This document shows, piece after piece, positions 41,535 through 52,312 of a stretch of 64,000 bases of DNA. Positions within the stretch are counted from its first letter, which is position 1; each line of letters opens with the position of its first letter. The DNA is from Diplonema japonicum (taxonomy: Eukaryota > Euglenozoa > Diplonemea > Diplonemida > Diplonemidae): assembly GCA_964019335.1 (NCBI GenBank), contig OZ025665.1:310001-374000 (forward strand). Direction: 5' to 3'. The notes below the pieces were generated by a model. The model saw nothing but the letters and a program-made list of their open reading frames with translations, was not told the origin of the DNA and did no database searches. The position numbers and the translations under genes were made by a program.

Positions 41535-41931
41535 CTCAAGCCAAAGAAAAACGTTTCCAGCACGCACTAGATGGGCTGTTAGATACAGGGAGAAGAGGAA
41601 TACCCGCTTTTTTGTTTTTTTTTCTTTTTTGTTTTCTCTTGTTTGTATAGGGCAATGTCCACAAATTCAAAAATCCTAGTAAATCTTTTCAAAAGAAATA
41701 TCTATCACGTTTCAGGGACACAGTGCTTAAACAGCACCAGATAGTACTACACCCACTCTTAACACAGGAACTCGATCTCACAGATATAATTGGCATCCAA
41801 CAATCTGGTGAAGAGGTGTAGAACTTTCCCTTTTTTTTTTTTTTTTTTTTTTCTTTTTTTTTTTGCCGTTCTTCCGTGACATGAGCTTTTTAGCCCAGTT
41901 GTCGGAAGGGGGAGGGGGAGGGTGAAAGAGA

Positions 41932-41969
<38 letters not shown>

Positions 41970-42485
41970 AGAAGACGACGATGTCTAAGGACAAATCCCA
42001 CTTGACAACTGCCCTCATAAAAAAAAGGATTGAAAAAATGTGTGGGCCGAAGCCAATATGAAAATAAAAAAAAGGGGGAGGGGGGAGCGAGGGGAAATCC
42101 TGTGGGAGCACTCCATGAACAGTAAAGCACTGCAGCAAACAGACTTTCCAGTGGACATTTCCAGTTCCTTATTTTTTTTTATTTTTTTTTTCTCTTCACC
42201 CACCTATCTTTTTTAAACAACTTCCCTTTACCATTCAAAATCATCGATCTTTCGAAAAAGTCAGTGGCTTTCTTCCCTGCCCATGTAACGAAAAGACCTT
42301 CACCCACAGCGAATAGATCCTTTCAGGGCCACAGACCACGTGACCGATCTTGAGAACACAAAACAGAGACAGGAGACACGGAGAGTGCTAGATGAGGACT
42401 GGGGAATAAAAAAAAAAAAGAAACATCAGAAAAAAATACACAGATCTCAAAAAAAAAGGGGGGGGAAGGGAAAAGGAGGAGGGGG

Positions 42486-42488
<3 letters not shown>

Positions 42489-42543
<55 letters not shown>
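42489..42543. repeat. A55 homopolymer
   Basis: Uninterrupted A run in the gene-free spacer, just downstream (minus strand) of the PqiA-type gene. Confidence 0.95.
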
Positions 42544-42544
<1 letters not shown>

Positions 42545-42631
42545 ACAAACACACGCCGCAACTTTTTTTTTTCTTCTTCTTGGGAGCTTAAAAAAAAAAT
42601 AATGATCTCACCCCAATTCCCTTATAACCCT

Positions 42632-45600
42632 TCATTCAGCGGAACAAACATCGACTTTTCCATTACCATTTATATTGACAGGGCTGTCAGCTGAGTCCTC
42701 ATCCTTAACATCGTCATCGCCCTCAACGTTCTTCTGAACACTAAGCAAGGCCTTGTAAGGGCAGCGTGCCACCTGAGACGCGTGGCGGGATTCAATCAAG
42801 TGCTCTGCGTACTTCCAGGCCACGAGGTAGGCGACATTCGAAGCAATCGCAGCCGCGAAAAGAATCCAACAACCCTCCACAAGAACCGCCTTCACAGTAA
42901 AACAAGTATCGTCGACATCAGTCATGTAGCCCAACGGGTGCAGAATATTGGCCATCGCAGCGTTGATAGGAATACAACTGTTTCCGATTAGAAATCCGGC
43001 GAACTTTCCAATTTCCATCAACACGGCGATCAAAACTACGATGAACACCTCAAGGCAGCACCATGCTGCGATCACTTCGTTGGCAACAAAAAGCATCTTC
43101 TGCTCTTTCAAAGTCAACGGCAGCAACCACAACGACAACAATGCGAGAATCTGTGCGATGGGCAGCACAACAGTGAACAACATAAACCCGATAACTAGGT
43201 ACAGGTACTCTCCTAACAAATTTGTAAGCGGGGCCTGGCTCATGACACCATTGGCAAGCCCGATGATAGAATATTCGCTTTGTGATGTACCCGCGCCTTG
43301 TAGGTTTAACGCCCATGCAGCTAGGCCTTCAATTTCAAATGTGAAAATGTTGACAGACACACCAGCGATCAGAAGGGACAGCGACAGGACAAGAAGACCC
43401 ACCACACCTGCGCTCCTCCACCACATTTTGTTCTTGTCCTCGTCCTCGTCGCAGTGGAGGCACAGCTTCACACGTTCGTCTGAGAACTTAGCAGACGCAT
43501 CTTCGAACCAACCGCCGCTTTTCCCACCGCTTTCATCGTAGTCAATGCAGTGTCTGTTCGCCATGACCATGATGTGGTTGATGACCAACGCCATGATCGC
43601 GGCGGTCATGAACCCGAACAACCCCCAGTATGGTGTCACAACCACGTCCAACACGAAAAATTTCGGCGGGAGGTACTGCTGATCGGGGGGGAGCAGGATG
43701 TGCATTCTGAAGGCGACCATCATCATGACCACCATGAAGGAGTCGATCAACGACCATTTCCCTAAAAAGTCGACCGCCTGCAAAATCTTCCCCCTCGTCG
43801 CCGGCGACACCACACACGGGGGAACGCACCACGCCCAGATCAAAATGGCCATTTTGGTGTACGGCCACATCCCACTAAACACTAGCACGATGATACTAAG
43901 CGGGTACACCGCTCCGTTCCACATGTCACGAATTGTGTTTGCAAGGGCATATGTGAACAAATTGTTGATTTTGATAAGGGAACCAGCTAGCCATAAACGA
44001 GCGCGGACGACAGCACCAACACCCTGCGGTGGGGTGTTCGATGTGAGGAACAGCGCGACGGTTCCGAACAAAATGAACACGACGCCCCAACGGAACCACG
44101 CAGGCAGCGCAGGGTGCAGGACGAGCGGGTAGTGCTCAGGCTTCGACATCAGAATAACACCCTCCTCCACAAATATCTCCTTCTTACGCTTGTAGTACAG
44201 AATCGGCGTCCCCACCATAAGGATCAAGAAAATCCCACCGGAAAAGAGAAAAATGGTCAAGTACGCTTTCGTGTTGGTCATAACACCACCTGTATCTTCA
44301 TGGTGGTCCACTGGTGCGGGTGTGATATTGTCGTCGCACTCAATCCGTGCTGTTACGAGCTTCTTCGCAATATAGTCCTTGGTGACGTTGTTTGTCAGAA
44401 TGTGGTTGATCTGATCGAGGAGCCATTGAACACCCTCGTTCATTTGCTGCACACCGGTTGGGTTGTGCAAAGTTTGCTCCGCCTCGGGATATTGGTTCGA
44501 CTGGCAATCATTGCAGCTCAAACCCACCCCGAAATTCTTAATCTTCGCAAGCGTGTAAGGCGACCCCAAGTAGTCGAACATAGCGGTGATGCACCCCGCG
44601 ATGGAGAAGTCTTTAATAGGTTTGGAAAGAAGCCTTTCGGGCTGTATGACAATGTCGAGGACATCTTGGAATATAAACGAATCAGCACTGAACGCCAGCG
44701 TGAAATTGTCATAAAAGTCTGTCTGATCAGCACCAGTGATCTTATAGTAGATCACCATACTGATATTCATGTTCTCGACTTCGATGTAATTGTCAAGCTT
44801 TGACGTCTCGTTAGGTATGAGCAGCTGCATGTCGGTGACCACAGGGTGCCCCACATAGTGCATGTTATTAACATCAAGCGTTATGTTCCCAACGTACTTC
44901 GGAGCGTGGATGGCGATGTGCTTGTCGAGGTGGAATTGGCTGAAAATAGCATGAAACCAACCATTGATGCCCCATGATCCCGTGGTGCCGACAACGTCGT
45001 TCACAAGAATGTCAATTGCCTTGATGAGTTTTGATGATGAATAGTTGAACGACGACACAGGCGGTGAAGTATGAGAAGTATCAGCGCATGGGTTCGGACC
45101 TTCGATGTGAGGGTAAACATGCATAGCGTCGTTGATGACCGGGAGCGTCTCGTTGAGAACACCATGAATCAGCGCGTTCATACTGTTCGGGAGGAAATCC
45201 ATGAAAATCTTGAACAAATTGTCCGCATCTCGCGACACATCCTCCGAGATAAGGTTTGTGTTCAAATCGTAATTGTACAGGTTGACGTTGAGTGTCGACA
45301 CGTTACTTCCGTGGATCGGGTACTGCCCCCAGCATTCGATGGTTTGATTGCTCACCCACTGCATCAAATCGTCGAAGGCCATCACTGCCGGCGGGTCGAA
45401 AAGCGACCCCAACGGGAGCTCACCGTACATGGTACCGTTCGCAGCCACCATAAACGAAATGTTTAAGTCCATCACTACATTCTCCAACGTTGCATTAACC
45501 TCCTGGTTGAACACATAGGTGTGGTCCACATTGTTCAAGGTAACGTTAGAAAGGACGTCGATGGAGGCGTTGGAGATCGTCATCGAGAGCATCATGGAAT

Positions 45601-46486
45601 GCTTCTCGACAGGGATTAAGATCAGCGACGAGATGTTCACGTTCCGAAGAATAAACTCCTGCAATGTCACAATGTTCCCGCTCTTGTTGATCAACGTTAT
45701 GTTTGTTTTCAACGGTGCTACGGTGTAGTATGACACCGCCTGCCCCAACGCAGTGTTGCCGGTTGCATCAACCGCCCCGTAGATATCGTTCACAATGAAT
45801 TGAACAGCTTTGAACGCAGTGTTATTTTTGAACTCGATGAAGTCGGGGGACGTAAACGGTTCTTCAAGGGTGGTGGCGACCTCCCACGGGTTGGGCACAA
45901 CGTGCGACGTTGCATTCTTCGCCAACTTCGCCATCATCGATGTGAGGTCCGTGGATATGGAATTCATGATTTCCGTTTTATGATCGTTGACGTACTTCAA
46001 ACCAGTTTTCACGAGATCATCGCATATTTTTCCCACAGGGAGGATCCCCCACGTAACATGACACTCGAAGCTACCAGCATTAATTTCCAGATCAAGCATT
46101 TCAGCTTGTATAGCATCACCTTGTTTAATGGTTTCGTTGGGGTTTGATAGGTTGAAGCTTGCTACGAGTGGTCCGGCGTTGGGGAATGTAATCCCGAGCC
46201 TGGCCTCGAATAATTCACGGACGTCGAGATGCAGTTTGAACGCGATGCTGGTGTTTAGGAAAACTAGTCCGCTCCTGTCGTCCGGTGCAAGGCTCTGGGA
46301 AATGTTCAGGTCGTTGAGCTCCAGTTCGCTCAACTCAATGTGTGTCAACTTGGTTTTGCCGATTGTCATGTCTGGGATCTTGATCACCAACCCCTGCAGC
46401 AGCTTGTTTATAACACCCTGGCCCCCCGCCTCCTTCCCCGTCGTGATGCATGCGGCCACCGCCACCAACAACAAAATTGCCCTCAT
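42632..46486 (-). CDS. TULIP-like ectodomain fused to PqiA/LetA-type membrane modules
   Basis: Single exon, 1284 residues. Signal peptide at 1-17 (MRAILLLVAVAACITTG). Residues about 20-740 form a secreted-type region with alternating hydrophobic beta strands, amphipathic helices and dozens of N-x-S/T sites, resembling tandem TULIP/BPI lipid-binding folds. A CNDC pair lies near its end. One TM at about 755-780, then two PqiA modules: the first includes FLGKWSLIDSFMVVMMMV; the second opens with CLHC (near 1008), then VNIFTFEIEGLAAWAL and a later VFIVVLIAVLMEIGKF. The tail is acidic and cytoplasmic. Bacterial PqiA/LetA work with MCE proteins to move lipids between membranes. Lipid transfer across or between membranes is a strong inference here. 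An N-terminal extension in frame is T-rich translation and is not used. Confidence 0.8.
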   Translation of the reverse strand: MRAILLLVAVAACITTGKEAGGQGVINKLLQGLVIKIPDMTIGKTKLTHIELSELELNDLNISQSLAPDDRSGLVFLNTSIAFKLHLDVRELFEARLGITFPNAGPLVASFNLSNPNETIKQGDAIQAEMLDLEINAGSFECHVTWGILPVGKICDDLVKTGLKYVNDHKTEIMNSISTDLTSMMAKLAKNATSHVVPNPWEVATTLEEPFTSPDFIEFKNNTAFKAVQFIVNDIYGAVDATGNTALGQAVSYYTVAPLKTNITLINKSGNIVTLQEFILRNVNISSLILIPVEKHSMMLSMTISNASIDVLSNVTLNNVDHTYVFNQEVNATLENVVMDLNISFMVAANGTMYGELPLGSLFDPPAVMAFDDLMQWVSNQTIECWGQYPIHGSNVSTLNVNLYNYDLNTNLISEDVSRDADNLFKIFMDFLPNSMNALIHGVLNETLPVINDAMHVYPHIEGPNPCADTSHTSPPVSSFNYSSSKLIKAIDILVNDVVGTTGSWGINGWFHAIFSQFHLDKHIAIHAPKYVGNITLDVNNMHYVGHPVVTDMQLLIPNETSKLDNYIEVENMNISMVIYYKITGADQTDFYDNFTLAFSADSFIFQDVLDIVIQPERLLSKPIKDFSIAGCITAMFDYLGSPYTLAKIKNFGVGLSCNDCQSNQYPEAEQTLHNPTGVQQMNEGVQWLLDQINHILTNNVTKDYIAKKLVTARIECDDNITPAPVDHHEDTGGVMTNTKAYLTIFLFSGGIFLILMVGTPILYYKRKKEIFVEEGVILMSKPEHYPLVLHPALPAWFRWGVVFILFGTVALFLTSNTPPQGVGAVVRARLWLAGSLIKINNLFTYALANTIRDMWNGAVYPLSIIVLVFSGMWPYTKMAILIWAWCVPPCVVSPATRGKILQAVDFLGKWSLIDSFMVVMMMVAFRMHILLPPDQQYLPPKFFVLDVVVTPYWGLFGFMTAAIMALVINHIMVMANRHCIDYDESGGKSGGWFEDASAKFSDERVKLCLHCDEDEDKNKMWWRSAGVVGLLVLSLSLLIAGVSVNIFTFEIEGLAAWALNLQGAGTSQSEYSIIGLANGVMSQAPLTNLLGEYLYLVIGFMLFTVVLPIAQILALLSLWLLPLTLKEQKMLFVANEVIAAWCCLEVFIVVLIAVLMEIGKFAGFLIGNSCIPINAAMANILHPLGYMTDVDDTCFTVKAVLVEGCWILFAAAIASNVAYLVAWKYAEHLIESRHASQVARCPYKALLSVQKNVEGDDDVKDEDSADSPVNINGNGKVDVCSAE

Positions 46487-46777
46487 TTTTATTTTATTTT
46501 CTCTATTTCTTTTCTTTCCCCTTTCTTTTCTTCTCCCCTTTCCTCCTTTTTTGTTTTTGTTCGAAGGGAAGGGGGGGAGAAGAGAAATAACAATGGGAGG
46601 GGGGGGGGGGGGAGAAGGAAGCTCTAGCACTGTTTTTTTTGTTTACTGACAAGAACTGTTTGTATGTCTCCCCCCCCCCCGGTTCTCTTTTTCATACAAA
46701 AAGGGGAGGGCGAGGTACAACAAAGAGAGAGAGAAAAAAAACAAGAAAAACTCTATTTATTCGACAGTATCTAACGT

Positions 46778-47947
46778 TCAAAACCCCCAGATACCAGGAG
46801 ACTGGTTTTGGTTCTGGGGTGTGGGGGGCGGGCGGGTGACACTCCGAGGTGGAGGATTGCGCGGGACAGACGACCCCAAAGAGTAAGGAGAAGAGGCCTG
46901 CGGGGGCCCCTTCTGCAACGAGGTGTTGTAGATGCTACGCTCTGGGTAAGCCGCCTCGGGCTTCGCCGCGACTGCAGGCTGTTCCTCAGCCTGCGTAACA
47001 GGCGTCAGCCACATAGGAGGAGGCCCCGCAGGAGGCTTCGGTTCCGACATATCATTCCACATCCCACTTCCTGAAGTGCTTCCTGCCCCCAAAGGTGCCC
47101 CAACACTGGACACGGCCGTTAAAGCAGTCCCCCTCCCAACTCCGGTACTCATGTTGGTCGTCAGCCTGCTCATTTCTTGTTTTAAACCGGTGATCTCGTT
47201 TTTCAGGACCACCTCGGACATTTCAGCGCCCTTCATTCTGCTCTGTACCTCGCCTTCCAACTCACGGATCCTAGTGCGCAGCTCTTCGTTCACATCAGCC
47301 TCCCTCATCATGTCAGGACTTGCTGAGCGTAACAAATGGCTTTGCTGGCTGACATGGTCAACTACAGGCGGAGGCGGCGGCAATGGTTGCTGAGGGTGAA
47401 TGACGTGAGCGGGTTCGGCAACCTGTCGGTGAAGATGCCCCATGCTGCCCATACTGCCCACGCTGCCCGTGTAGACCGTGCATTTCACCGATCGCTGCTG
47501 TTGTTGTTGTGCTTCCTTAAGCTGAAGGAGGATCATCTTGTTCCCGGGGGCATTCGGGCTGTACAGAGCTCCAATAGTCCGTATGAAGTCGAGCATGCTG
47601 CTGCCTTGGCATAAAACGTCGAATTCAGTGAAGGGGCCGAGCAGGGAACGCATTTCTTCTCTGGGCAAGGAGACTTCCTCGATCTTGCTCACCATCACGC
47701 ACCTGGTCACGCCCAAGTGGATGTCCGAAGAATAGTCATGCAAGTCGACGATGGCGAAGGTGCGCTTCTGCCTGTGGACGTTGTCGATGCGCTGCGCGAC
47801 AGCTTCCACCGTTTGAAAGAAATGCAATACTGCACCATTGTGCTGACTGCTTGTTAAATAACTCACCTTTACTGAATCCTTAAGCTCTGAAGGCATGTCG
47901 ATGGGCCCACCACCACCTAGAGGCAACGTAATGTCGCCCACTGCCAT
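46778..47947 (-). CDS. Unknown protein with coiled coil and Pro-rich C-terminus, 389 residues
   Basis: Single exon. ATG at 47947 is two bases after CCATTTTACAACCTCACACAG. The first 150 residues look folded (VRCMVSKIEEVSLPREEM region), followed by a Gln run, a Pro run, a coiled coil at about 220-275 and a Pro/Ser-rich, probably disordered C-terminus ending WGF. No known family recognised. A stop TGA is followed by GTTAGATACTG. Confidence 0.6.
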   Translation of the reverse strand: MAVGDITLPLGGGGPIDMPSELKDSVKVSYLTSSQHNGAVLHFFQTVEAVAQRIDNVHRQKRTFAIVDLHDYSSDIHLGVTRCVMVSKIEEVSLPREEMRSLLGPFTEFDVLCQGSSMLDFIRTIGALYSPNAPGNKMILLQLKEAQQQQQRSVKCTVYTGSVGSMGSMGHLHRQVAEPAHVIHPQQPLPPPPPVVDHVSQQSHLLRSASPDMMREADVNEELRTRIRELEGEVQSRMKGAEMSEVVLKNEITGLKQEMSRLTTNMSTGVGRGTALTAVSSVGAPLGAGSTSGSGMWNDMSEPKPPAGPPPMWLTPVTQAEEQPAVAAKPEAAYPERSIYNTSLQKGPPQASSPYSLGSSVPRNPPPRSVTRPPPTPQNQNQSPGIWGF

Positions 47948-48618
47948 CCCTGTGTGAGGTTGTAAAATGGAAGTGAGGGGGGGGGTGGGGGGAAAATAAT
48001 TGTAGGTCCCCATTTTTTTTGTTGTACAAAGATCCTTTCCCGTTTTTTTTTTTTATAAAAAAAACCCCCAATTTTTTTTTTTCCATCCTGTTAACAAAGA
48101 AAAGAGGGGATGGGAAGAAAAAAAAGGGGGGCGGGGGCTGTTTTTATTTAATCGGTGTCACTTTTTCTTTTTTGTTCTTTCTTTTTTTTTTCTTTCTTCT
48201 CTCTTTCCCCCCGTTTGAAGTGGACATAATAGCTCTTTATTTTATTCTTTCTCGTTTCTTTTTTTCTTCTTCTAGAAAGGTGGGGGGGGGGGGGGGGTGG
48301 AGTGCCCCCCTTTTTTTTTAAAATTCCCTTTACTTTCTGTAACACAAAATAGAAAGAACAAGATGGGAAGAAAAGAAAAAAAAAAACATTCGTCACACGC
48401 TGTCACTCAAAAAGAATTCCACCCAATTGGGTGCGGGAAAAAAAAAAGAAAACAAATAATGAAACACAAGGAGAGGCAGTGAGAGATAAAAAAAATGCGA
48501 GTTGAGCGCGCAAGAAGGCCCATATTACACGTGGTTGTATTTAAGAGTAAATCCCATTTGAGGACCACCCAAAAAAAAAGGGGGGGGGGGATGGTAGTAG
48601 TTTTATATATGTTTTTAT

Positions 48619-48652
<34 letters not shown>

Positions 48653-48760
48653 AAAACTGGAAAAATCGCAACACGAGTGGGGGGTTTTAATTCTTCTGTT
48701 TCTTCTTTTCTTTTTCTCGGCAGTATTTTTTTTTCCTCTTTTTTTTTTTCATGTATGCTT
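47948..48760. other. Intergenic spacer, 813 bases, homopolymer-rich
   Basis: G, A and T runs (for example A near 48623-48650, G near 48282-48297) without any supported gene on either strand. Confidence 0.7.
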
Positions 48761-50870
48761 TCATTTGTGGTTCTCAAGAAGCCACTTCATCTCGTCCACC
48801 GCTCCCCACACTGCATCGGTGTACTCCCTGTGTTATTTTTTTTTTCTCTTTTTCCCCTCCACCGTTTTACCTGCAGTTCCTTGTGTAGCTAGTAACGCCG
48901 AGGAAGAGGAGAGAAGGTGTCGGCGAGTACCCAACACCAAGCCCCTCGGGATGGACAGGAGCAAAACCTCCCAAGCAGAGACAGTCATTGTAAAGCGTGC
49001 TTGTCGAAATAATGTTCTCATTAAGCACCTCGTACCTGAAAAAAAATCTTTTTCAAAAAAAAAAAAAAACATACCCCCTGTCAGAGAAGACCTCCGGTAC
49101 AGGCATGTTGCTCTTCTCAGCGATCTTCTTCAAAGCGAAGAGGTGCCTGTCGGTGCCCTCACCAGAGAGCGCAGCCTTCGTCAAAGCGTGGTGCTTCTTC
49201 ATGGCTGTCTGGAGCAGCTCGTGTCGTTTGCTAGCGATGGTCGCGTCGTTCAGCATTCCATCGCAAAACATCTTCGATTCCCACGAGGCAGCCCTGATGG
49301 CCTCTGTGCGTCCGTGCCTGTTGTGTTTTGAGTAAAGTAGAAAGTTCAGAACATACTTGAAAGCAGATGTCGAAGCTGACTCGTACGTGGACCTGGTCTC
49401 GTTGAAGAGCCTTCTGAAACCAAGCTGGAAGGCCTGCTGCATGAACCCGTCGGGCGACACGCCAAGCTTCTTCAAGCCCTTCTTCCCCAGGTCGGGGTAC
49501 ACAGACACGTCGTAGTCCATCCTGTCAACCTCGTGCTGGAAGGAAGCCACAGCGCTTTTAATCCCATTCTTCACCTTGTCACTCAAAGCGAAGTTTAGTT
49601 GCTGCGGTTTCTCCGTCGCCTGTTCCGGTTTTGGGAGGGAGCGCGATTCCGCTGCTGTGTGGAAGACGTCGTTGGCCCACCTCATGACGGCAACACCGTC
49701 GCCCCATGAGTGCTCGAAGTTGCAGCTGATGTACCCGTTCTTTGAGACAAGGAGCGAGAAGGATTTGTCCCACCACCTGTTGCCCTTCTGCGGGCTGCCG
49801 TGCAAGAACTGCCTCCCCATGCTCGTCACTGCTTCGGAGCTCGAGAAGTCGGCGTTCTCATCATCAAAGCACACGACGAAGGCAGCAGAGTCGATCTTCT
49901 CCAGCATCGCCTTGTTGTTCGCTTCCAGCTCGATCTCCTCTCTCATCTGCGACCACACCGTCCTGTCAACCGCGGTGAGCGAACCGATAGGGTGCTCCGC
50001 CTGTTCGATGGGGGTGTCGAACAGCAAGGTCGTGAGCCTCGCGGTGATCTGGTCCACGGAAAGCGGTTCGCCGTTCTTTGCAACGTTGACGACGAAAGGG
50101 TGCCCCTTGTAGAGCACAACGATGTGGTCTGATTTTTGTGCTGTCTTGAGGTTGTCCTTCAGGTAGCCGGGGACACGGGTTGTGTTGAACATGGAGGGGA
50201 ACTGCGACATGTCGAGAGGGTACCCCTTGGCGGCAATCGAAACATATGTAGCCATGAACTGCGGGGCGAGGGACACCAGCTTCTGGAACCATGGAGCTTT
50301 GCTGACCTTGGGGTTGAGGTGGAAGACCTCAGGTGCAAGGGTGCCCTGCTCGAGGCAGGCACGCCACTTGAGCGAGGCGTTGATGAAGGTAGCGGTCCTG
50401 AAGGCTTGGGTGTTGCGCTCCTCGACAGGGTCCTTTCTGAAAACGAGGAAAGGGTTCCAGTTGAGAGGGAGAGGCGAACGCGCAGAGAGGTACATGTCAA
50501 ACCAGTCAGCAGAGAGGTACGACGTGTGCTTGTTCATCTTGTCCTTCGCCAACAGCATCGCATGGAGGTCCTTGCCCTCCTTTGCCTCGAACTCCTTCAC
50601 CATCTTCGTCGTCTGCTGAAGTTCCGCGTCCGAGAGGAGCGACTTCACGCTCTGCAAATAGTTCTTGCACGTAGTCTCCAGCTTAGGGATCGGCATCCTC
50701 AAAAGCGACTTCTGAAAGTGAAGTGTGGGGACAATACTTTCGTCAAGGGTTCCCATTTCGATTTTAGGCGGCGCAGTCTCAACTTTCAGCGTCGCAGCAA
50801 GCTCATCGGGTGTGAGGCGGGAGGCCGCCCGCGTGCCCTGCTTCACCACATTGCTATGGATGCGCCTCAT
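48761..50870 (-). CDS. CPT2: Carnitine O-palmitoyltransferase 2 type acyltransferase
   Basis: Three exons: 49075-50870, 48871-49035 and 48761-48827; introns of 39 and 43 bases; 675 residues (human CPT2 is 658). The start MRRIHSNVVKQGTRAASR is a typical mitochondrial presequence. The catalytic His lies in NFEHSWGDGVAVMRW, and the carnitine-site region includes DYDVSVYPDLGKKGLKKLG. The small downstream exons restore the family C-terminus (VLNENIISTSTL, LGGFAPVHPEGLGVGYS), proving the splice junctions. The enzyme converts acylcarnitine to acyl-CoA inside the mitochondrion for beta-oxidation, so the organism has aerobic-type fatty-acid use. Confidence 0.94.
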
Positions 50871-50998
50871 TTTGTTTTCCTACATGATTGTATTGTATTG
50901 CATGGTGGATTAGAATAAGAAGAAAGAAGTCACGAAGACGGATACTGAGTCACGACACGGGGTGTGGGTAAATGAAAAGGGTGTATGCATCCCTTTGA

Positions 50999-52312
50999 CT
51001 AACTGATATCTAACAGCTGTGCGAACGCATCTTGAGCAGCTCTGCAGTTCCCCCCATGTGCTGGGTTGCCCCATGCCAGCACCTCTCCAGTGCGCTTCAC
51101 GGCGGCAAAAGCTTTATTGTTTGCGGCTATGCTTGCAACCCCTCTAGTTAAAGAGGTTCTGCACTCCACACCTGGTTCGCCACCAAAGTGCTTCGATCCC
51201 CAGCACGCCACTTGCCCGTCGCCCATCAGCACGGCGAAAGCACCATAAGTGCTCACCACGTTCACGACACCTTGGATCACAGGCGCCAGAAACTGCGGGA
51301 TGGTCCCTCCCTTGTCAGTTCTTCCCCACGCTGCAACGAGGCCCCCTTCCTTTAGAGCACAGAAGGCCGCGTGCGACGAGTACACCTTCACGATGGACGA
51401 CGACAGGAAAGCGGCAGCACCAGGGTCAGGACGCCCCCCATAGTCTGGCGACCCCCACACGGTAACCTTTCCGCATGCATGCCTTGCCGCCACAGCCCCA
51501 TATGTGGTCGTGAGGTCTACCACGTCTGTCAGCACGGCCCGAAGCTGCTGGTCCAAGGCACAGCCCATCCCCCACACGACCACCCTGCTGGCAGCTGTTA
51601 TGGCTGCGAAGCCGCTCCCAAAGCCCACCACTTTTTTGATGCCTCGCAACGCTTCCTGCACGGAGCTAGAGTCACCGCCGAAGAGGGGGTTCCCGCAAGT
51701 GAAGACAGTGCCGTCACTGAGCAGAGCAGCAGCGGTGGTGCACGAGCCGTGAGTGACGGCGACATCAACGATGGGCTTTGTGATGGTGGTGAAGGGCAGG
51801 AGAGAGGGTGTCGTGGGCCACAAAAGAAGGCTGCCGTCGGACTTGACGAGCAGGGCGCCCGTTTGGAGGTTGAAGGTGCGGACCACCTCTGAAGCGTCGT
51901 GCAGCTGCACCTCGTGGTCGCCCTCTGTGATGAGGACGTGCAAGTTAGTTTTTACAACGATGAGAGAGTGCTGCGACAGCACTGGGTACTTAACGTTGTA
52001 TAGCTTGATATTGTGCTTGCCCCAGCTCACTAGGTTATTGTTGTGCACTGCCACAAAGGTCTCAGCACCGCCATACAGACTTATATCGAAGGCATGCGTC
52101 ACGAGCACCACTTCCGTCTCGCTCCCAACTCCTGACTGACACAGCTGCCCTTCCATCTCTTGGCCGTCACACAGCAGCATCTGATCCTTGGCCTTGCAAC
52201 CGACGATACCTTCGATGTACTGCTTCACGTCGTACACGCTCCAATCCCACTCTACCTCAACGGGCTCGATGTGGCCTGTCGCGGCCACCTTTACATACAG
52301 GGTCATCCCCAT
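50999..52312 (-). CDS. Ubiquitin-like domain plus RCC1-type repeats
   Basis: Single exon, 437 residues from the ATG at 52312, eight bases after CTAACAG (an ATG at 52330 is in frame and possible). Residues 1-75 look like a ubiquitin-like fold (TLYVKVAATGHIEPVEVEW). The rest is a beta-propeller of about seven RCC1-like blades with recurring WG motifs and GG spacers (GGDSSSVQEALRGIKKV, VVVWG, GKVTVWGSPDYGG, GQVACWGSKHFGG, GEVLAWGNPAHGG). Proteins with such blades are numerous in dinoflagellates and some other protists, often annotated HERC-like; no HECT domain is present here. Role unknown, perhaps as a binding platform in ubiquitin pathways. Confidence 0.8.
   Translation of the reverse strand: MGMTLYVKVAATGHIEPVEVEWDWSVYDVKQYIEGIVGCKAKDQMLLCDGQEMEGQLCQSGVGSETEVVLVTHAFDISLYGGAETFVAVHNNNLVSWGKHNIKLYNVKYPVLSQHSLIVVKTNLHVLITEGDHEVQLHDASEVVRTFNLQTGALLVKSDGSLLLWPTTPSLLPFTTITKPIVDVAVTHGSCTTAAALLSDGTVFTCGNPLFGGDSSSVQEALRGIKKVVGFGSGFAAITAASRVVVWGMGCALDQQLRAVLTDVVDLTTTYGAVAARHACGKVTVWGSPDYGGRPDPGAAAFLSSSIVKVYSSHAAFCALKEGGLVAAWGRTDKGGTIPQFLAPVIQGVVNVVSTYGAFAVLMGDGQVACWGSKHFGGEPGVECRTSLTRGVASIAANNKAFAAVKRTGEVLAWGNPAHGGNCRAAQDAFAQLLDIS

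Larger units (their letters stand above)
39480..42631. other. Gene-free 3.15-kb spacer full of homopolymers
   Basis: Neither strand offers a convincing gene. The stretch is dominated by A, T and G runs, including A47 (41127-41173) and A55 (42489-42543), with two TCACTATGA motifs (39653-39661 and 41091-41099). It is the longest spacer of the window without a mobile element. Flanking genes point in the same direction, so it is not a strand-switch region. One GC island (about 40100-40270) is listed separately. Confidence 0.7.

Noticed and set aside
46484-46630. 48-codon N-terminal extension of the PqiA-type gene
   Set aside because: It translates a purine/pyrimidine run, and the internal Met begins a clean signal peptide.
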